Positions 1 to 11,855 of a stretch of DNA of 64,000 bases are shown here, one piece after another. Each line of letters starts with the position of its first letter. Positions within the stretch are counted from its first letter, which is position 1. This DNA is from Capsicum annuum. Taxonomy: Eukaryota; Streptophyta; Magnoliopsida; Solanales; Solanaceae. The notes beneath the pieces were generated by a model, which was not told the origin of the DNA, searched no databases, and worked only from the letters and a program-made list of their open reading frames with translations. Position numbers and translations under genes: made by a program. The stretch covers positions 266,093 through 330,092 of the forward strand of contig NW_025862266.1 of the NCBI RefSeq assembly GCF_002878395.1. The letters run 5' to 3'.

Positions 1-552
1 GTGACTTCTCATATCCTACGCTGGCTACATAGTTTTGAAGTACATGGGCTGCTACTAATGACTCTTCCTATCTGATCGGGAAGCCATCATCCCTGCACTT
101 GGTCGGTGCTAAATCCTACTCCCAACTGATCTGACTCAGAATACTGAACTGTTCTGAGTTTAACTTATTATGATGACTAATTGAAATTATAATGCTCATA
201 ACATATTTTGAACTATTCTGAAGATACTAAGACTATGTAAAAAAACTAAGTTTTTGGGTATTCATTACCCCAAGGAATCAATAATAGTAATAAAAAATAG
301 TACTAGACTCTGGTGACATAACATAAAAGGATTTATTAAAAATTCACTCTTGTAGGAATTTCATTAAAACACTCGGTATTCATAGTTTAAGCTAATCATG
401 GGAATAGTATAAAACTTTGAGTAATAGTATTATTTCGACATCAATAACACTTAATCATAATTTAAATCAGTGAATAACAATATTAGAACATGTGGAGTTT
501 GATAAACAACAACAATTTTATGTAAACTTCGTATGGAATTACAATTCATTCA
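1..552 (-). mobile_element. Truncated gypsy-type LTR fragment, copy A
   Basis: This stretch repeats almost base for base at 1168-1715 (offset about 1167 bp), starting with gtgacttctcatatcctac in both copies. It is also recognisably related to the middle of the chromovirus LTR at 18410-18960, including the tggctacrtagtt and cggtgcta motifs. That supports a minus-oriented Ty3/gypsy LTR. The left end lies outside the window and homology stops near 552. No coding sequence is visible. Confidence 0.6.
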
Positions 553-1141
553 CAGTATTGCATACTCAGTATTTATTGTATTCTCAGTTATTCATGTACT
601 CTCATTCAGTTATATTTATATCATTCGGTTAGTAATTGTTCATGCATACGAACCCATGTAGATCAGCCTACCTAATTTCGCATACCAGTACATTCAAAGT
701 ACTAATGCACACTTTTTCTATTGTGCTATGATATGTCATATCATAGGTTCAAATGGTTAGGTTCCTGACTGCGCTTAGCCTGATTCAGTTAGCAAAAGCA
801 GATTAAGTAGTGAGTCCCCATCCATTGAGGATATTATTCATTTTAGTAATTTAGTAGATTTAGTATTTTATTAGTCGAAGTTTGTTGGGGGTCTTGTACC
901 ATCAACTCCACATTAAGACAATTCAGCTAAAGGCTTTTCAGACTAGACTAGTTTTAGACAATATTCAGTTTTTAGATGTTCAGTATTCGGATTATGAACC
1001 TTATGGAATTTTAGCCTAACTTTTGCATTTATTTCAGTATTATCATTTAGTGCTCACAGTAGGTACCAATCATGGGTTAGCTTATGATCCTTTGGGGTTG
1101 TAAGCATCGTGTAATGTCCGACGTGTAGAATTAGGGTATTA
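553..1141 (+). mobile_element. Gypsy-type LTR fragment in opposite orientation
   Basis: The order of short motifs matches the fragment at about 49600-50080: a tcagt-rich stretch, a gtgagtcc block, gttgggggtct, then gggttagctt and a run ending in a ggtgttac-like or ggtatta-like terminus. This suggests a plus-oriented LTR of a related gypsy family that has lost its left part. The similarity was judged by eye and the two copies are well diverged, so the boundaries are approximate. Confidence 0.45.
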
Positions 1142-1167
1142 AAGAGGTAGTAAAGACTAATCTGACA

Positions 1168-2732
1168 GGTGACTTCTCATATCCTACACTGGCTACATAG
1201 TTCTAAAGTACATAGGCTGCTACTAATGACTCTTCCTATCTGATGGGGAATCCACCATCCCTGCACTTGGTCGGTGCTAAATCCTACTCGCAACTGAACT
1301 GACTCAGAATACTGAATTATTCTGAGTTTAACTGATTATGATGACTAACTAAACTGATAATGCTCATAATATATTTTGAACTATTCTGAAGATACTGAGA
1401 CTTAGTAAACAACTAAGTTTTTGGGTATTCATAACCCCCAGGACTCAATATTAGTAATAGAAAAATTGTACTAAACTCTGGTGACATAACATGAAAGCAT
1501 TTATTAAAAATTCACTTTTATAGGCATTTCATCAAACACTCGGTATTCATAGTTTAATCTAATCATATGAATAGGATAAAACTTGGAGTAATAGCATTAT
1601 TTCAACATTAATAACCCTTAATCATTATTTAAATCAGTGAATAACAATATTAGCACATGTGAGGTTTGATAAACAACAATAATTTCATGTAAACATGGTA
1701 TAGAATTGCTATTCATGGGAGTTCATGGTTAAGATCACAATTTAAAATCATAATAGCACGTAAAGATAATAAACTTTTATTTAAAATTGGATACTTAGGT
1801 TGCATGTGTGAAAGGAACCCATGGATGAACACTTAACATACCTGAATAGTTGAATTCTTAGAGTTTCTTCAAAATTTTCTTGGGAATTGATCTTGAATCT
1901 TTAAGGCTAAGGTTTTCTATTTGAAAGAGAATGATCTTGATTTGAGAGGAATTGAATAAAATAATGACTAAGTAGCCTTTTAGGGCATTAATTTAGTGTA
2001 TTGGACTGATTAGGGTCATGGAAAAAGACCCAATTGCCCATTAAATGATTAAAAAATTTTTTTACTAGATTCCCATTTTTGGGATTGACCGAGATGCGGT
2101 GCCATCATGGTGAGCCACTGGAATTTGGATGAAAATGTATTCCACAGATAAGTGAAAAATGGACTTTGATGCGACGCGACCGAATCTCATTGTCACTGGA
2201 AATTGATGAGTGTGAACTGGTACTCTGGTGAGGCGATACCAATCATGGAACCTCATTGGAAAGTGAAAATTACAAATTTCCCATTGGTGCGATGCGGTGC
2301 TTATTGCGATGGCACACTAAAAAAGGAAAAATGCCATTTCTGGGGTCACCGTGATGCGGTGCTCCTTGTATTGAGCTACTGCTTTCACTATAAGTTCCAT
2401 AACTTCTAACCCGAGCATTGGATTTGGCTGAAATTATTATCGTTGGAAATATAATTCAATTTCCCACAACTTAGTGGATCTTGAACTAGATAATTCTAAG
2501 TAAAAGAAAAAGATATGCTTGATTGAAGTTGACTAAAGCAACATTCTTATACAAAAATTCAATCGATAAGGACTATTTTTATTCATCTAATAGCTGAGAG
2601 TTATTTGAGGACTTAATACACATCAGACTAATTCATAAAACTAGCAAGGGACCATAATGTACTATGCATAATGTACTATGCATGAGCTTTAAACATAGCG
2701 CTAACATTGGTTTGGATTTTTGGTGTATTACA
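1168..2732 (-). mobile_element. Gypsy-type LTR fragment, copy B
   Basis: The first 550 bp duplicate 1-552. The rest follows the layout of the LTR at 17467-20176: an AT-rich block, a stretch with gatgcggtgc motifs (2090-2370) in the place of the GGCGCC motifs there, a tatcgttggaaa block, and a terminus ending in gtattaca at 2732. On the minus strand this reads as an LTR starting with TGTAATAC. No matching partner LTR, primer site or internal region adjoins it, so it is a solo or truncated LTR. Confidence 0.55.
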
Positions 2733-2759
2733 GTTGTTAGAAGAAATTAAAACATGTCC

Positions 2760-2912
2760 TCTAATAGATGGTCTATCTGTTGCAACAAATAGTCTATATA
2801 GTGCAACAGATGTCTCATTTGTGGCATATAAACCATCTGTTGCAACAGATGGTAAATTCGATGCGATAGATGGGTTATTTGTTGCGACAGATGGACGATC
2901 TATTACAATAAC
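2760..2912. repeat. Palindromic minisatellite array 1
   Basis: Five to six degenerate copies of a roughly 25-30 bp unit carry TGTTGCAACAGATGG or variants. The copy at 2833-2852, ccatctgttgcaacagatgg, is a perfect 20-bp palindrome. The same motif recurs at 3640-3870 and 6225-6790 on the other side of the transposase pseudogene. Confidence 0.8.
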
Positions 2913-3323
2913 TCAATAATAATGGTTCTTATTAAGAGAGAATCCATTTTGAAAATGTGAGAAGTTTTAATGTAAAAGAAAAAGTCATGACTTTTGACAG
3001 AAAACAAAATGTCAGTAGTTTGAATGTAATTAATACAAGGGAGCTAAACATTCCTGTCTTTTGTCTAACACATTTAAATTCAATACTATATATATACGTC
3101 CCTCCTTAATCTTCATTCTACTCCATATTAGTTATTTCTTGAATTTTATTTTTTTGTATTACATCTTCAACCACTTTTCTTCAAAGAGCATATTCCTTTC
3201 TTATTAAGAAAAGTGTTTTTGTTGTGTGTAAATCTACCAATTGGTAGTATACATTTTATTACATTCAGACTCTTTCTTTAGTTTTGTGTTTAAATTTTTT
3301 GTCAATTCATGCATGTTATAGAT

Positions 3324-3398
3324 ATGGTTGATCCTGTTTGGATTCGCAGGCTTAGGAGAACCCTGCTGCTGCCGATTGACGATTGGAGGGATGAATAA
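3324..3398 (+). CDS. Very short ORF, function unknown
   Basis: A 24-codon ATG-to-stop frame reads MVDPVWIRRLRR and ends in an acidic IDDWRDE tail. It lies about 230 bp downstream of a TATATATA box (about 3088-3096) and just before an AAT microsatellite. I do not recognise it. It may be chance, an exon remnant, or the first exon of a sequence carried by the MULE. There is no evidence of expression or conservation. Confidence 0.15.
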   Translation: MVDPVWIRRLRRTLLLPIDDWRDE

Positions 3399-3420
3399 TA
3401 ATGATAATAATAATAATAAT
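3394..3420. repeat. (AAT)n microsatellite
   Basis: A run of AAT/ATA trinucleotides with one interruption directly follows the stop codon of the 24-codon frame. Confidence 0.85.
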
Positions 3421-3639
3421 ATTTAGATGATGTTTTTTATTGTATCATATGTATTTTAATTTTTCTATATCGGATATATACCTAATGTATTTTGTTTTTG
3501 TATAGTGAAAAATTTATTTTTTGTCATCTTTGGCTTTTTAGTTCTTATTTAATTTTCATTCTGTCTGTTTCTTTTTCTCAATAAACATGTAGAATGTTGG
3601 ATGTAAGGAGAAATTTTGAATTCAGTAGCAATAGCAAGA

Positions 3640-3870
3640 GTTTTGAGTTCTTTCAATAGATGGATCATCTATTTAAATAGATTGGTCATTGGTTGGATTT
3701 CTGTCAGCAGATCATTCATCTATTGTAACAAATTTGTCATCTGTTGGAGGAACACATTCCAGTTTGATGAATTGTATTGTGTTCTTCTAGCTAATATCCA
3801 TCTATTGTAACAAATAGGTATCTGTTGAAAATAATTTTGTGGTCTGTTGCATTTAGTTCTTATTTTTCCT
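3640..3870. repeat. Palindromic minisatellite array 2, degenerate
   Basis: Scattered variants of tctattgtaacaaat and gtctgttgcatttag are decayed copies of the TGTTGCAACAGAT unit seen at 2760-2912 and 6225-6790. They are more diverged than in the other two arrays. Confidence 0.55.
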
Positions 3871-4289
3871 ATTTTTATTTATTCACAAGATATTAAAAAA
3901 GATATTTTATATAATAAATGATAACATTTACATTCACAAAAATGAGTTAAATATATAAATGACCATATCAAACAACAACACAAGTTTTTGCTATTACAAC
4001 GATTATGGTGGATACAATCTAGGCATGTAGTTCTTTTGTAGCCCATATGGAGCACTTGTTTTTTTTATGGAAATGATTCTCTGACTCTACACCTTCTCTT
4101 ATATCGCCTTCTTCCCGATTTGAGAGTGTTTGGGTCAATATATGGAGAAGGTATTAATCTCCCCAAAACCTCTACAAGAACAACCCAAGATTATTTGGAA
4201 GGCACCAAATTAATATTCTCACTATATGCCATTTTATATTTTTCCACTGAATAATATAGAGAGGAGAACTCATAAATTTTAGTTCCATA

Positions 4290-6158
4290 TTATGCACCAT
4301 ATTGAGCTCAAAGAGCTATCATATCATGTGGATGGGGTATTTTGTCTAAGTCAAAAACTCTGCACATATAAGATATTGTTTGAAAATTGACCATGGCAAC
4401 ATCACCATGACCGTCGATACTGAACTTGTAATCTGCTATTTGATAAGCAAATAACCTATTCTCATGACTGATGTTCATTGATATTATTTTTTTTTACTTC
4501 TAGAATAAATTTAGTTCCTGCATTCTTAAATTTCACATGCCTTTCATGAAAAAAATTTCCATACTTCTGGTTTATTATATCAAATAGAGCCACGATGCTA
4601 AATTCTCTTTCATCACCAAATAATAAATTCACCGATTCAACTATGTTTGATTTCATAATATTGTACCTATACAAAAGAATTACTTAGTACGACATAAATA
4701 TTAAACTTGTAACTCAAACTAGACATTAAATTTATAAGAATGTACCTATTTTCTGAATAGAATGCCCGACTCCATCTCTCAAAACTGACACGTACGAGAT
4801 GTTCTGCTGCCTTGGGATGCATATCCATTATTGGATTGAAATGGTCTAAAACTTTCTCTCTATTATATGCTTTGGTTGCTCTATAAAAAAGGGTCATGAC
4901 CCTTTCGTTGTTAAATTTGTTCCGATTATTATCTCCAAGAGGCCTTATACAACAACTAAAGTGAGCTGAAGTGTAAAAAATTTAACTCATCTATGGAATA
5001 CTTTAATGCCTATTCAAAACAAAACACAACTCTTTGATATATTCGATACAACTTCGCATGTATTCAAAAAAATATCCATAAGAGGAATCACATTCCTTGT
5101 CCGCTACACAAAAAGTGATAGAAAAAGATATGAGTCTCTGCATCCTGCACCACCGCCGCTAGAAAAACTCCATTATACCTGCTCCCCAAGAAGTTCCCAT
5201 CAACAGCTATGACTTTTCTTAAATATTGAAAACCTTAAATCCAAGCACCATAGGATACAAAAAAAGTACTTGAACCTTCTATTTTCATCAACATGCAACG
5301 TTGTCTTACTTCTGAGATTTGTGGATTCTAGCATGTAACAGTAGGCATCGAGGACTGCATACCCGTGCTCATGTTTCCCCCTAACCAAAGTCTTTGAAAA
5401 TTTCCATGGCCATATATATCTTTCAATAACTTACCATGACACCCAATTCCATAAGAAGTTGATTGGCTATATCCCTTGTAGAAGGGCCTTTGCCATTGGA
5501 GAATCTATTCTTGAAATATTGACTGAGGACCTTTGTTGTGCATGAGCATTTTGGCATAAAATGTGCTCCGAACCACATGTTTGAGACTTTTCCTATTTAT
5601 GAATGATGAATATGTCAGAACTTAATTAATTTACCGCTCTCAACCACCACTTGCATTTCGAATTAACACATCTAAAGCAAAAGATTTTGCTCAAATTAAT
5701 CACCTTCATTAATCAGAAATCTTTTTTCAAGAAAGCAATAAACAAATAAGTAGATAGTTCATTCGTATCCTTGAATAACATCCCCTTGTAAAATTCAGTC
5801 TCATCATCTGGATGATTAACAGACTATGTTGATTGATAAGAACCGCCCATCGTATTACTCGCAGCAATGGGTGTAGGTGTTTGATCATCATCTAGAATTC
5901 ATGTCCAGATCATCCAACTCATCATCAAAGATGTCTTGTTGTTGTTCTTCTTCTACATTTTGGTTCTTATTCTTTATCGATCTTTCAACCACTTACACCC
6001 TTAACACCGGCCTGGTTGAATCACTAAGATAAGTATGCAACCAAACCTTATTGGTTATCTTGAAAGATAGTTCCCTCCTTCCAATGCCATACATATCGAT
6101 TGTTCTTCTCGATCTGTTGACTATGACAATCCACCCCTATTGTTATTGATCCCTCCAT
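4290..6158 (-). pseudogene. MULE transposase (MURA-like) pseudogene
   Basis: Reading the minus strand from an ATG at 6158, an acidic segment (DDELDDLDM, about 5900) comes first. It is followed by the start of the DDE transposase core, VIAVDGNFLG with its first catalytic Asp near 5195. Next comes a helical block with ATKAYNREKV, FERWSRAF and IVESVNLL-type motifs (4590-4900), typical of MURA proteins. The end is a degenerate SWIM-like finger with a Cys, then HPH, near 4330-4370. Frameshifts and in-frame stops break the frame at least six times, and the segment holding the second Asp is not recognisable (about 4900-5090). MURA normally cuts and pastes Mutator DNA in the nucleus; this copy cannot encode an active enzyme. 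Family assignment is firm, exact ends are not. Confidence 0.8.
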
Positions 6159-6224
6159 TAGTGGTACCTAAATAAAGTCATTTTTTTAAAAAAATTAATA
6201 ATGGTATCATAATAAAATTAATAG

Positions 6225-6790
6225 TGATATGTAATCTGTTGCAATATGTGAAAAATATATTGCAACAGGTAAGTGATCAGTTGCAACAGATTACTTACCT
6301 GTTGGGATTTATGTTATACTCCTTAATTTGATTTTAACAGATGAGTCATCTATTGTAACAGGTGAATCATATGTTTCAATAAACTATACATTTGTTGCAA
6401 CAGATAAAACACCTATTGAGATAGATATCACAGTATTAAAGAACCTTTGAAGCTGATTCCAAAAGATGAGGGACATGTTGCAATAGATAACTAACTTGTT
6501 GCGACAGATGACTTACCTATTGCAATAGAAGACGCGTCTGTTGGAATTAAGTTCAGGTTCTATTACAACAGGTGACTAATCGGTTACAATGGATCACTAG
6601 CCTATTGCAACAAAGGGGTCATATGTTGCGACAGATGATCCATCTATTCGATTTATGTTATGGCACTATAGAACCATAAACATAAATCCAATATATGAGT
6701 CTTTCGTTGCAACAAATGAGTGATTTGTTTAAACAGGTAGTAGTATGTTGTATTCATGTTCGTTTGTTATCTATTGTTGAAAAACCACAC
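6225..6790. repeat. Palindromic minisatellite array 3
   Basis: About 20 degenerate copies of a unit built on gttgcaacagat, alternating with its near-complement atctgttgcaac, spaced at roughly 25-32 bp. It lies immediately upstream of the transposase start on the minus strand, so it would occupy the promoter or 5' UTR region of that gene. Confidence 0.75.
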
Positions 6791-6859
6791 AATAGCAGTT
6801 ACCCAGATGACAAATTCAACTAAAAATCATAATTTGAGTTACCAACATCTCTTATAAAG

Positions 6860-7110
6860 TAATGCCAAAGTGAAAAGTGATGTACAGTAAAAAAATTGAT
6901 CTAAGAAATTGGTAAAGTAGCAACAATAGCGGTAACAACAACAACAATGGTCAACAAAAAGAAAATAAAGATGATAATGATGCAAAAGATGATGATAATG
7001 AAGCAGAAGTTGATGAATAAAGCAACAAGAACAATGAACTACAAAAATTTCTAAGAGAGAGAAAATAATAATGGATGAGAAGAGAGAAAAATGTGTCTTT
7101 TTTCCCTCCG
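6860..7110. other. Purine-rich low-complexity segment
   Basis: A (CAACAA)n-like stretch is followed by GATGATAATGATG repeats and an AGAGAGAAAA run. It looks like a 5' flank of the MULE on the minus strand. No durable reading frame is present. Confidence 0.4.
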
Positions 7111-8989
7111 TTTACTGTTATATTAGGTTAACATTTGGATCAAAGTGTAAATTTAAAAATGTGTGACTATTCTCAAACTTCCCCAACTTTCTTAATCCTT
7201 AATAAAGTAACTGTCACCTCCACTCAATTATTAAGACTTAGGTCACCTACAGCTCATTTTCAAACTCTTTTGTCACTTTTGACTAAATGCCCTAAGATTA
7301 TTGTCCTCCGCCAGTTTTAGTCCTTCTCTCTGAATGAAAAGTTTCATTTGATCGTTGGTGACCCTTAAGTAGCTTTTTATGAAGCCAATGATCCTGTTTC
7401 CCTTGTGATTCATGATAACACAACATGTAACACCTTTAAAAAAAAAAAAGACTCAACAAAGAAAAAACAAAGGAATGGCAAAGAAATTTGAAATGTTAAA
7501 AAATGTGAATAAACAAAGTATAGGGTGCTAATTGGATTTAAAATTATGATCGTAACTATTGAGACTCAAACACTATATGCCTTCATTTAATTCGCTATTT
7601 GACGTGTTATTGACAGTGTGTTACACTTTACCATCAAGCTAGTTTAATCTCATGTGTCTTGCACATGTAACGTCTGATTATTTAAAAATAAATGATTTTG
7701 TCTATTGTTAAAATTTAAAATAAAGTGTTAGAATTCAAATCACTTTTCAAAATCTTTCACACTATGATATAATAATATAAATATAAACATATACACATAT
7801 ATGTTTTACCACTAGAAGTTTTAACCGGTTGATGGATCATCACTTTTGTGTTTGTAGTATAGTACCTCTTTTCCTTGTTGTCACATGCTAAGAGAGACAA
7901 ATCAATTTGAATCATATTTGTGTTTACGATTATTTTTTTAATAGTTAAAATCTTTTTAAAGTCAAGTCTTTACAAAATCATTGATTGCATTCTAATTACG
8001 TACTTAAAACTTTTAGAATTCTAGTATTTCTTAAATTTTTCTTATTCTAATAGTTTTATATTTATTTTCAGATTTTTCAAATTTTCTTTAAAACAAATTT
8101 AGTTGATTTAGAATTCTTAAACTAATGGAAAAATATCAGTTTTCATTAATTTTGATGACTTCTTATAAGGAAATGTTCAACCATAAATATATTTAATCAA
8201 TTTTCAATCCTTAAATTAGGAAGGTTTTATCATAAATATCTTTAATTAATTTTTAATTCTTAAATATTACAAAAAATAGTGAAAAGATGATTTTGTCAAA
8301 AATAAGTACTTTTAATGAAGAGCAAAAAGTTCAAATAATATTTCCAATGCCCTTCACCACTTTTAATATATTATAAATATAAATTATGGATATAGATTAT
8401 AGATTAAGAAAAAGTGTCAAAATGAAATGACACAATCAAACTATTATTGGTGTTCAAATAATATAAAAAGTCTTAATGAAAGTTTCTAAGTAAAATTTTT
8501 GCTCCAGTTTTAGGCTACAACTTCAACCTACAAATAAATTTCTATAATTTACATAAATCTATCATCTAATAAATTTGAAATAGGCAGAGTACTTGTCGAT
8601 TTCGGAGCCAAAAGGACTAGTTTTTAAAATAAAAATATTAAAAGAAATAATTATTTTTTGAGAAATATCAAAACAGACAAATTGCTCATTTTCCAACAAA
8701 TCACTCATTTTCCAGCGACAAACAACTGGTCTCAAACAATCATTTGGCCATTTACTTTTTCTTTTTATTTGATTGTTTGTTGCTCAATTCACAAAACTCA
8801 TATACCAATTTTTTTATTTCGTTGCTTGTCATGTGATTTTGCACGACATATTAATCAGTTTTTTGGTTGTTTGTCATGTGAATTTACATATTTTCTATGA
8901 ACAGTTTTGAGTTGCTAGTTGTATTAGTGGATGAATTTTTTGACTTGATTGTTTGCACACATGAAAGTTTAAGACTAAAACGGTCAAAA
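7111..8989. other. AT-rich intergenic DNA, no feature recognised
   Basis: I see no coding frame with recognisable motifs, no LTR termini and no tandem repeat here. Short poly-A (about 7440) and poly-T runs and an AT-rich block at 7740-7800 are the only structure. Old, decayed transposon DNA is the likeliest content. Confidence 0.5.
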
Positions 8990-10786
8990 TCGAAATTTAA
9001 AAAGCACTAAATTCAAGACTTAAATGGCCAAGATAGAAAACTAAAAACGCAACAAGTGTTGAAAATTCACGCAAAATACTAGGGAGTAAACATGTATTGA
9101 AAACTATCATGAAAAAACCTCTAGAATCAATATGCATTGAAAAATGAAAAAAAAAATTATGTAGGATGCTTAGCGTGTCATGCATGCTTTGTGTTGGCTA
9201 TAGGCACGCATAGTGTGTCATTCAGGGGCCCACACCTAGAATGCCATGCAGGCTCCCACGTGTTGCCTTAAATATGACATATTGGAAGTCGCATTAATAG
9301 TTGCAACCCTATTTGTTCGAAGACCCACTTCAATTATGCATAAAAGTAAAAAACTCAAACAAAAAAAAAATTCCTTGAGCAAAAAATTCATACTAAAAAA
9401 GCACTAAACTCAAGATTGAAACAGTCAAACCAAAGAAAGTAAACATTGAAAGTTCACGTGAAATACCTAGGGAATAAGCATAGATTGAAAATTCACGTAA
9501 AAAAAACTCCGAGAAACAATATGCATTAAAAACTGAAAAAGAAGAAGTTATGCAGGATCTTTAGCGTATTGTGCAAGCTTTGTGTTGGCAGTAGGCACGC
9601 GTAGTATGTCATTCAGGACCCATGCCTAGAATTTCCTGCAGGCTCCCAAGTGTTGCCTTAAATATGACATATTGGGAGTCGCATTAATTGTCGCGACCCC
9701 CTATTTTTTCGAAACCCACTTCAATTATGCATAGTAATAAGGAACTCAAACGAAAAAAATTTACTCTAGCAAAAAATTCAAAATGAAAAGGCACAAAACT
9801 CAAGAAAGAAACAGCAAAAATCAAAAATTGAAGAAGCAGTAAATATTGAAAATTCATGTGAAAGACCTAGGGTATAAGCATGGATTGAAAATTCACGTGA
9901 AAAACCCTCAAAAATCAATATGCATTGAAAATTGAAAAAAATAAAATTATTTAGGATGTTTAACGTGTAGTGCATATTTTGTGTTGGCAGTAGGTACGTT
10001 GTAGTGTGTCATTCAGGGACCCACACCTAGAATGTCATGTAGGCTCCCACGTGTTATCATAAATACGACATATTCGAATTCGCATTAATTGTTGCAACCC
10101 CCAATTTGTTCGAGGACCAATTTTAATTATGCACAGAAATAAAAACTCAAACGAAAATAAAATTGTCTAGAAAAAAACTCAAACGAAAAAGAAAATCGTC
10201 CAGCAAAAAACTCAAACTAAAATAGCACTAAACTCAAGATTGAAATAGCCAAAATCAAAATTTAAAAAGCAGTAAACATTTAAAATTAACTTGAAATACC
10301 TATGAAATAAGAATGGATTGAAAATTTCCGTGAAAAAACCTCGATAATCAATATGCATTGACAACTGAAAAAGAAAAAGTTATGTAGGTTATTTAGCGTG
10401 TCGTGCATGCTTTGTGTTGGAAGTTGGCTCACGTAGTCTGTCATTCAGGGACCCACATCTAGAATGTCATGCACGCTCCCACGTGTTGCCTTAAATATGA
10501 CATAGTGGAAATCACATTAATTGTTGTGACTCCCTATTTGTTCGAAGACCCACTTCAATTATGCATGAAAATAAAAAACACAAATGGAAAAAAAAATTCA
10601 ATAGAAAAAAATCTCAAATTGAAAAAGAAAATAAACTCAAGATTAAAATAGCCAAAATCAATAATTGAAAAAACAGTAAGTATTAAAAATTGAAAACTGA
10701 AAAAACAAAAGTTATGTAGGACGTTTAGCATGTCGTGCATGCTTTGTATTGGCAGTAGGCATTTGTAGTGTGTCATTCAGGGACAC
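8990..10786 (+). repeat. Tandem satellite array A, unit about 395 bp
   Basis: The landmark gcactaaattcaagact, or a close variant, recurs near 9004, 9399, 9787, 10222 and 10632, giving spacings of about 390-435 bp. Each unit holds three blocks: an A-rich core with ttcacgtgaaa, a block with gggacccacacctagaatg and cccacgtgttgcc, and a block with gacatattgggagtcgcattaattg. The 10222 unit is long because of an extra tandem copy of about 30 bp near 10150-10200. The copia element at 10787 interrupts the array. Confidence 0.9.
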
Positions 10787-11039
10787 TATTGGAGATAAGG
10801 TAATCAATGATGATAAGAAAGAGGAGAATGGACTCCTTAAAACTAAATATACAGGACATCTCACAAGAAAAAAAAAACTCTTCTTTATTTTCTTACATAT
10901 TTTCTTATTGTAACTATTGGCGATTTTGTTTGTCGTTAGACTCTATCTCTCTCTAATATTTTACCTTTAACGTTCACTTCGTCAGAACGGCAAATTATGG
11001 CGCAGGCAACGATGTAGGCCCGCCGGCAACAGGTAAGGG

Positions 11040-11142
11040 GTACTATCTCTCTCACTCGTTCTCTCTCCCCAGTTTCTCTCTCCTCTCAGTTCTCCCTATC
11101 TTCCTCTCTCTCCTTTTCTCTTTTATCAGTCTCGTCACTGCT
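11040..11142. repeat. CT-rich tract in the LINE 5' region
   Basis: A nearly pure pyrimidine stretch with repeated ctctctc motifs lies before the coding part of the LINE. It may be part of the element's internal promoter or 5' UTR, which is inferred from position only. Confidence 0.6.
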
Positions 11143-11855
11143 ATTATCGGCGGGGTTAGGGTTCCTACTGAATCGACTTCAACATAGGTGTTGGTGTGCA
11201 TCAACGGTCAAGCAGGTTGGTACGACGAAATCCATCTCTCGAATTTGGACAATACTCATTCCACGATATGACGACACTATGGCAGCGAACCAGTAGCTTT
11301 TTCAGGCGACCTTAATTTGGTAACCAGCTTTCAAAATAAAAATTGATGGAACAAGCAGCCCGCGGGCGTACCGGTTACATATAAACTTTGATTTTAGTCA
11401 CTTCATACAACTTGGTTTATTTATATTATTCTTGGTTTTGCTTTTTCTTACTGGTTTCCTTTACTATTTCTTGTTTCATGTTCGTGTGATTAAAGTGGTG
11501 ATTCAATACTTAGCCTATTGATGGTTATTGTTGTATTATTGTTGTTATTGTTATTGTTTTGTCGTTCTGGCTGATTAGGATGATTAGTGTACTTTATGAG
11601 TGCTTTCGCCTACTGTTTTCGTACTGAGTCTTTGTTCATTTGTTTTTTGGTGAAGGGCTTTATTTTTGATTTTGAGTATTGGCTAGAAGGATTGATGGTG
11701 GATTAGGGTTATGTCCGAGGGGGTGGGGGTTAGGGCTATTTTGGGAGGGGGTTAGGAGGGGAGAAAAGAGTAAGTGTGGGGTATAGGTCGGGTGTTGGGG
11801 GAGTTTAGTGAGGGGTTTTAGAGGTAGGAGGGTGGGGAGAGTAGATAGGTTGAGG

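Larger units (their letters stand above)
2733..7110 (-). mobile_element. Decayed Mutator-like element (MULE) region
   Basis: A MURA-type transposase pseudogene on the minus strand (4290-6158) is flanked on both sides by arrays of the same palindromic minisatellite (2760-2912, about 3640-3870 and 6225-6790). I infer one element covering roughly this range. Terminal inverted repeats and a 9-bp target duplication, expected for MULEs, could not be identified, so both ends are estimates. The left limit is the end of the gypsy LTR and the right limit is the end of the purine-rich 5' region. Confidence 0.5.

Noticed and set aside
6225..6790. Regular palindromic repeats that might suggest a CRISPR array
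   Set aside because: Units are degenerate, unevenly spaced and without unique spacers, and the setting is a plant genome full of retrotransposons. A palindromic minisatellite explains it.
7135..7320. Plus-strand frame of 61 codons in the region after the MULE
   Set aside because: No motif, no supporting signals, and a length expected by chance.
8997..10776. Minus-strand open frames with NFFFHFS-like words
   Set aside because: The same explanation holds: each lies at the same place in a unit of satellite array A.
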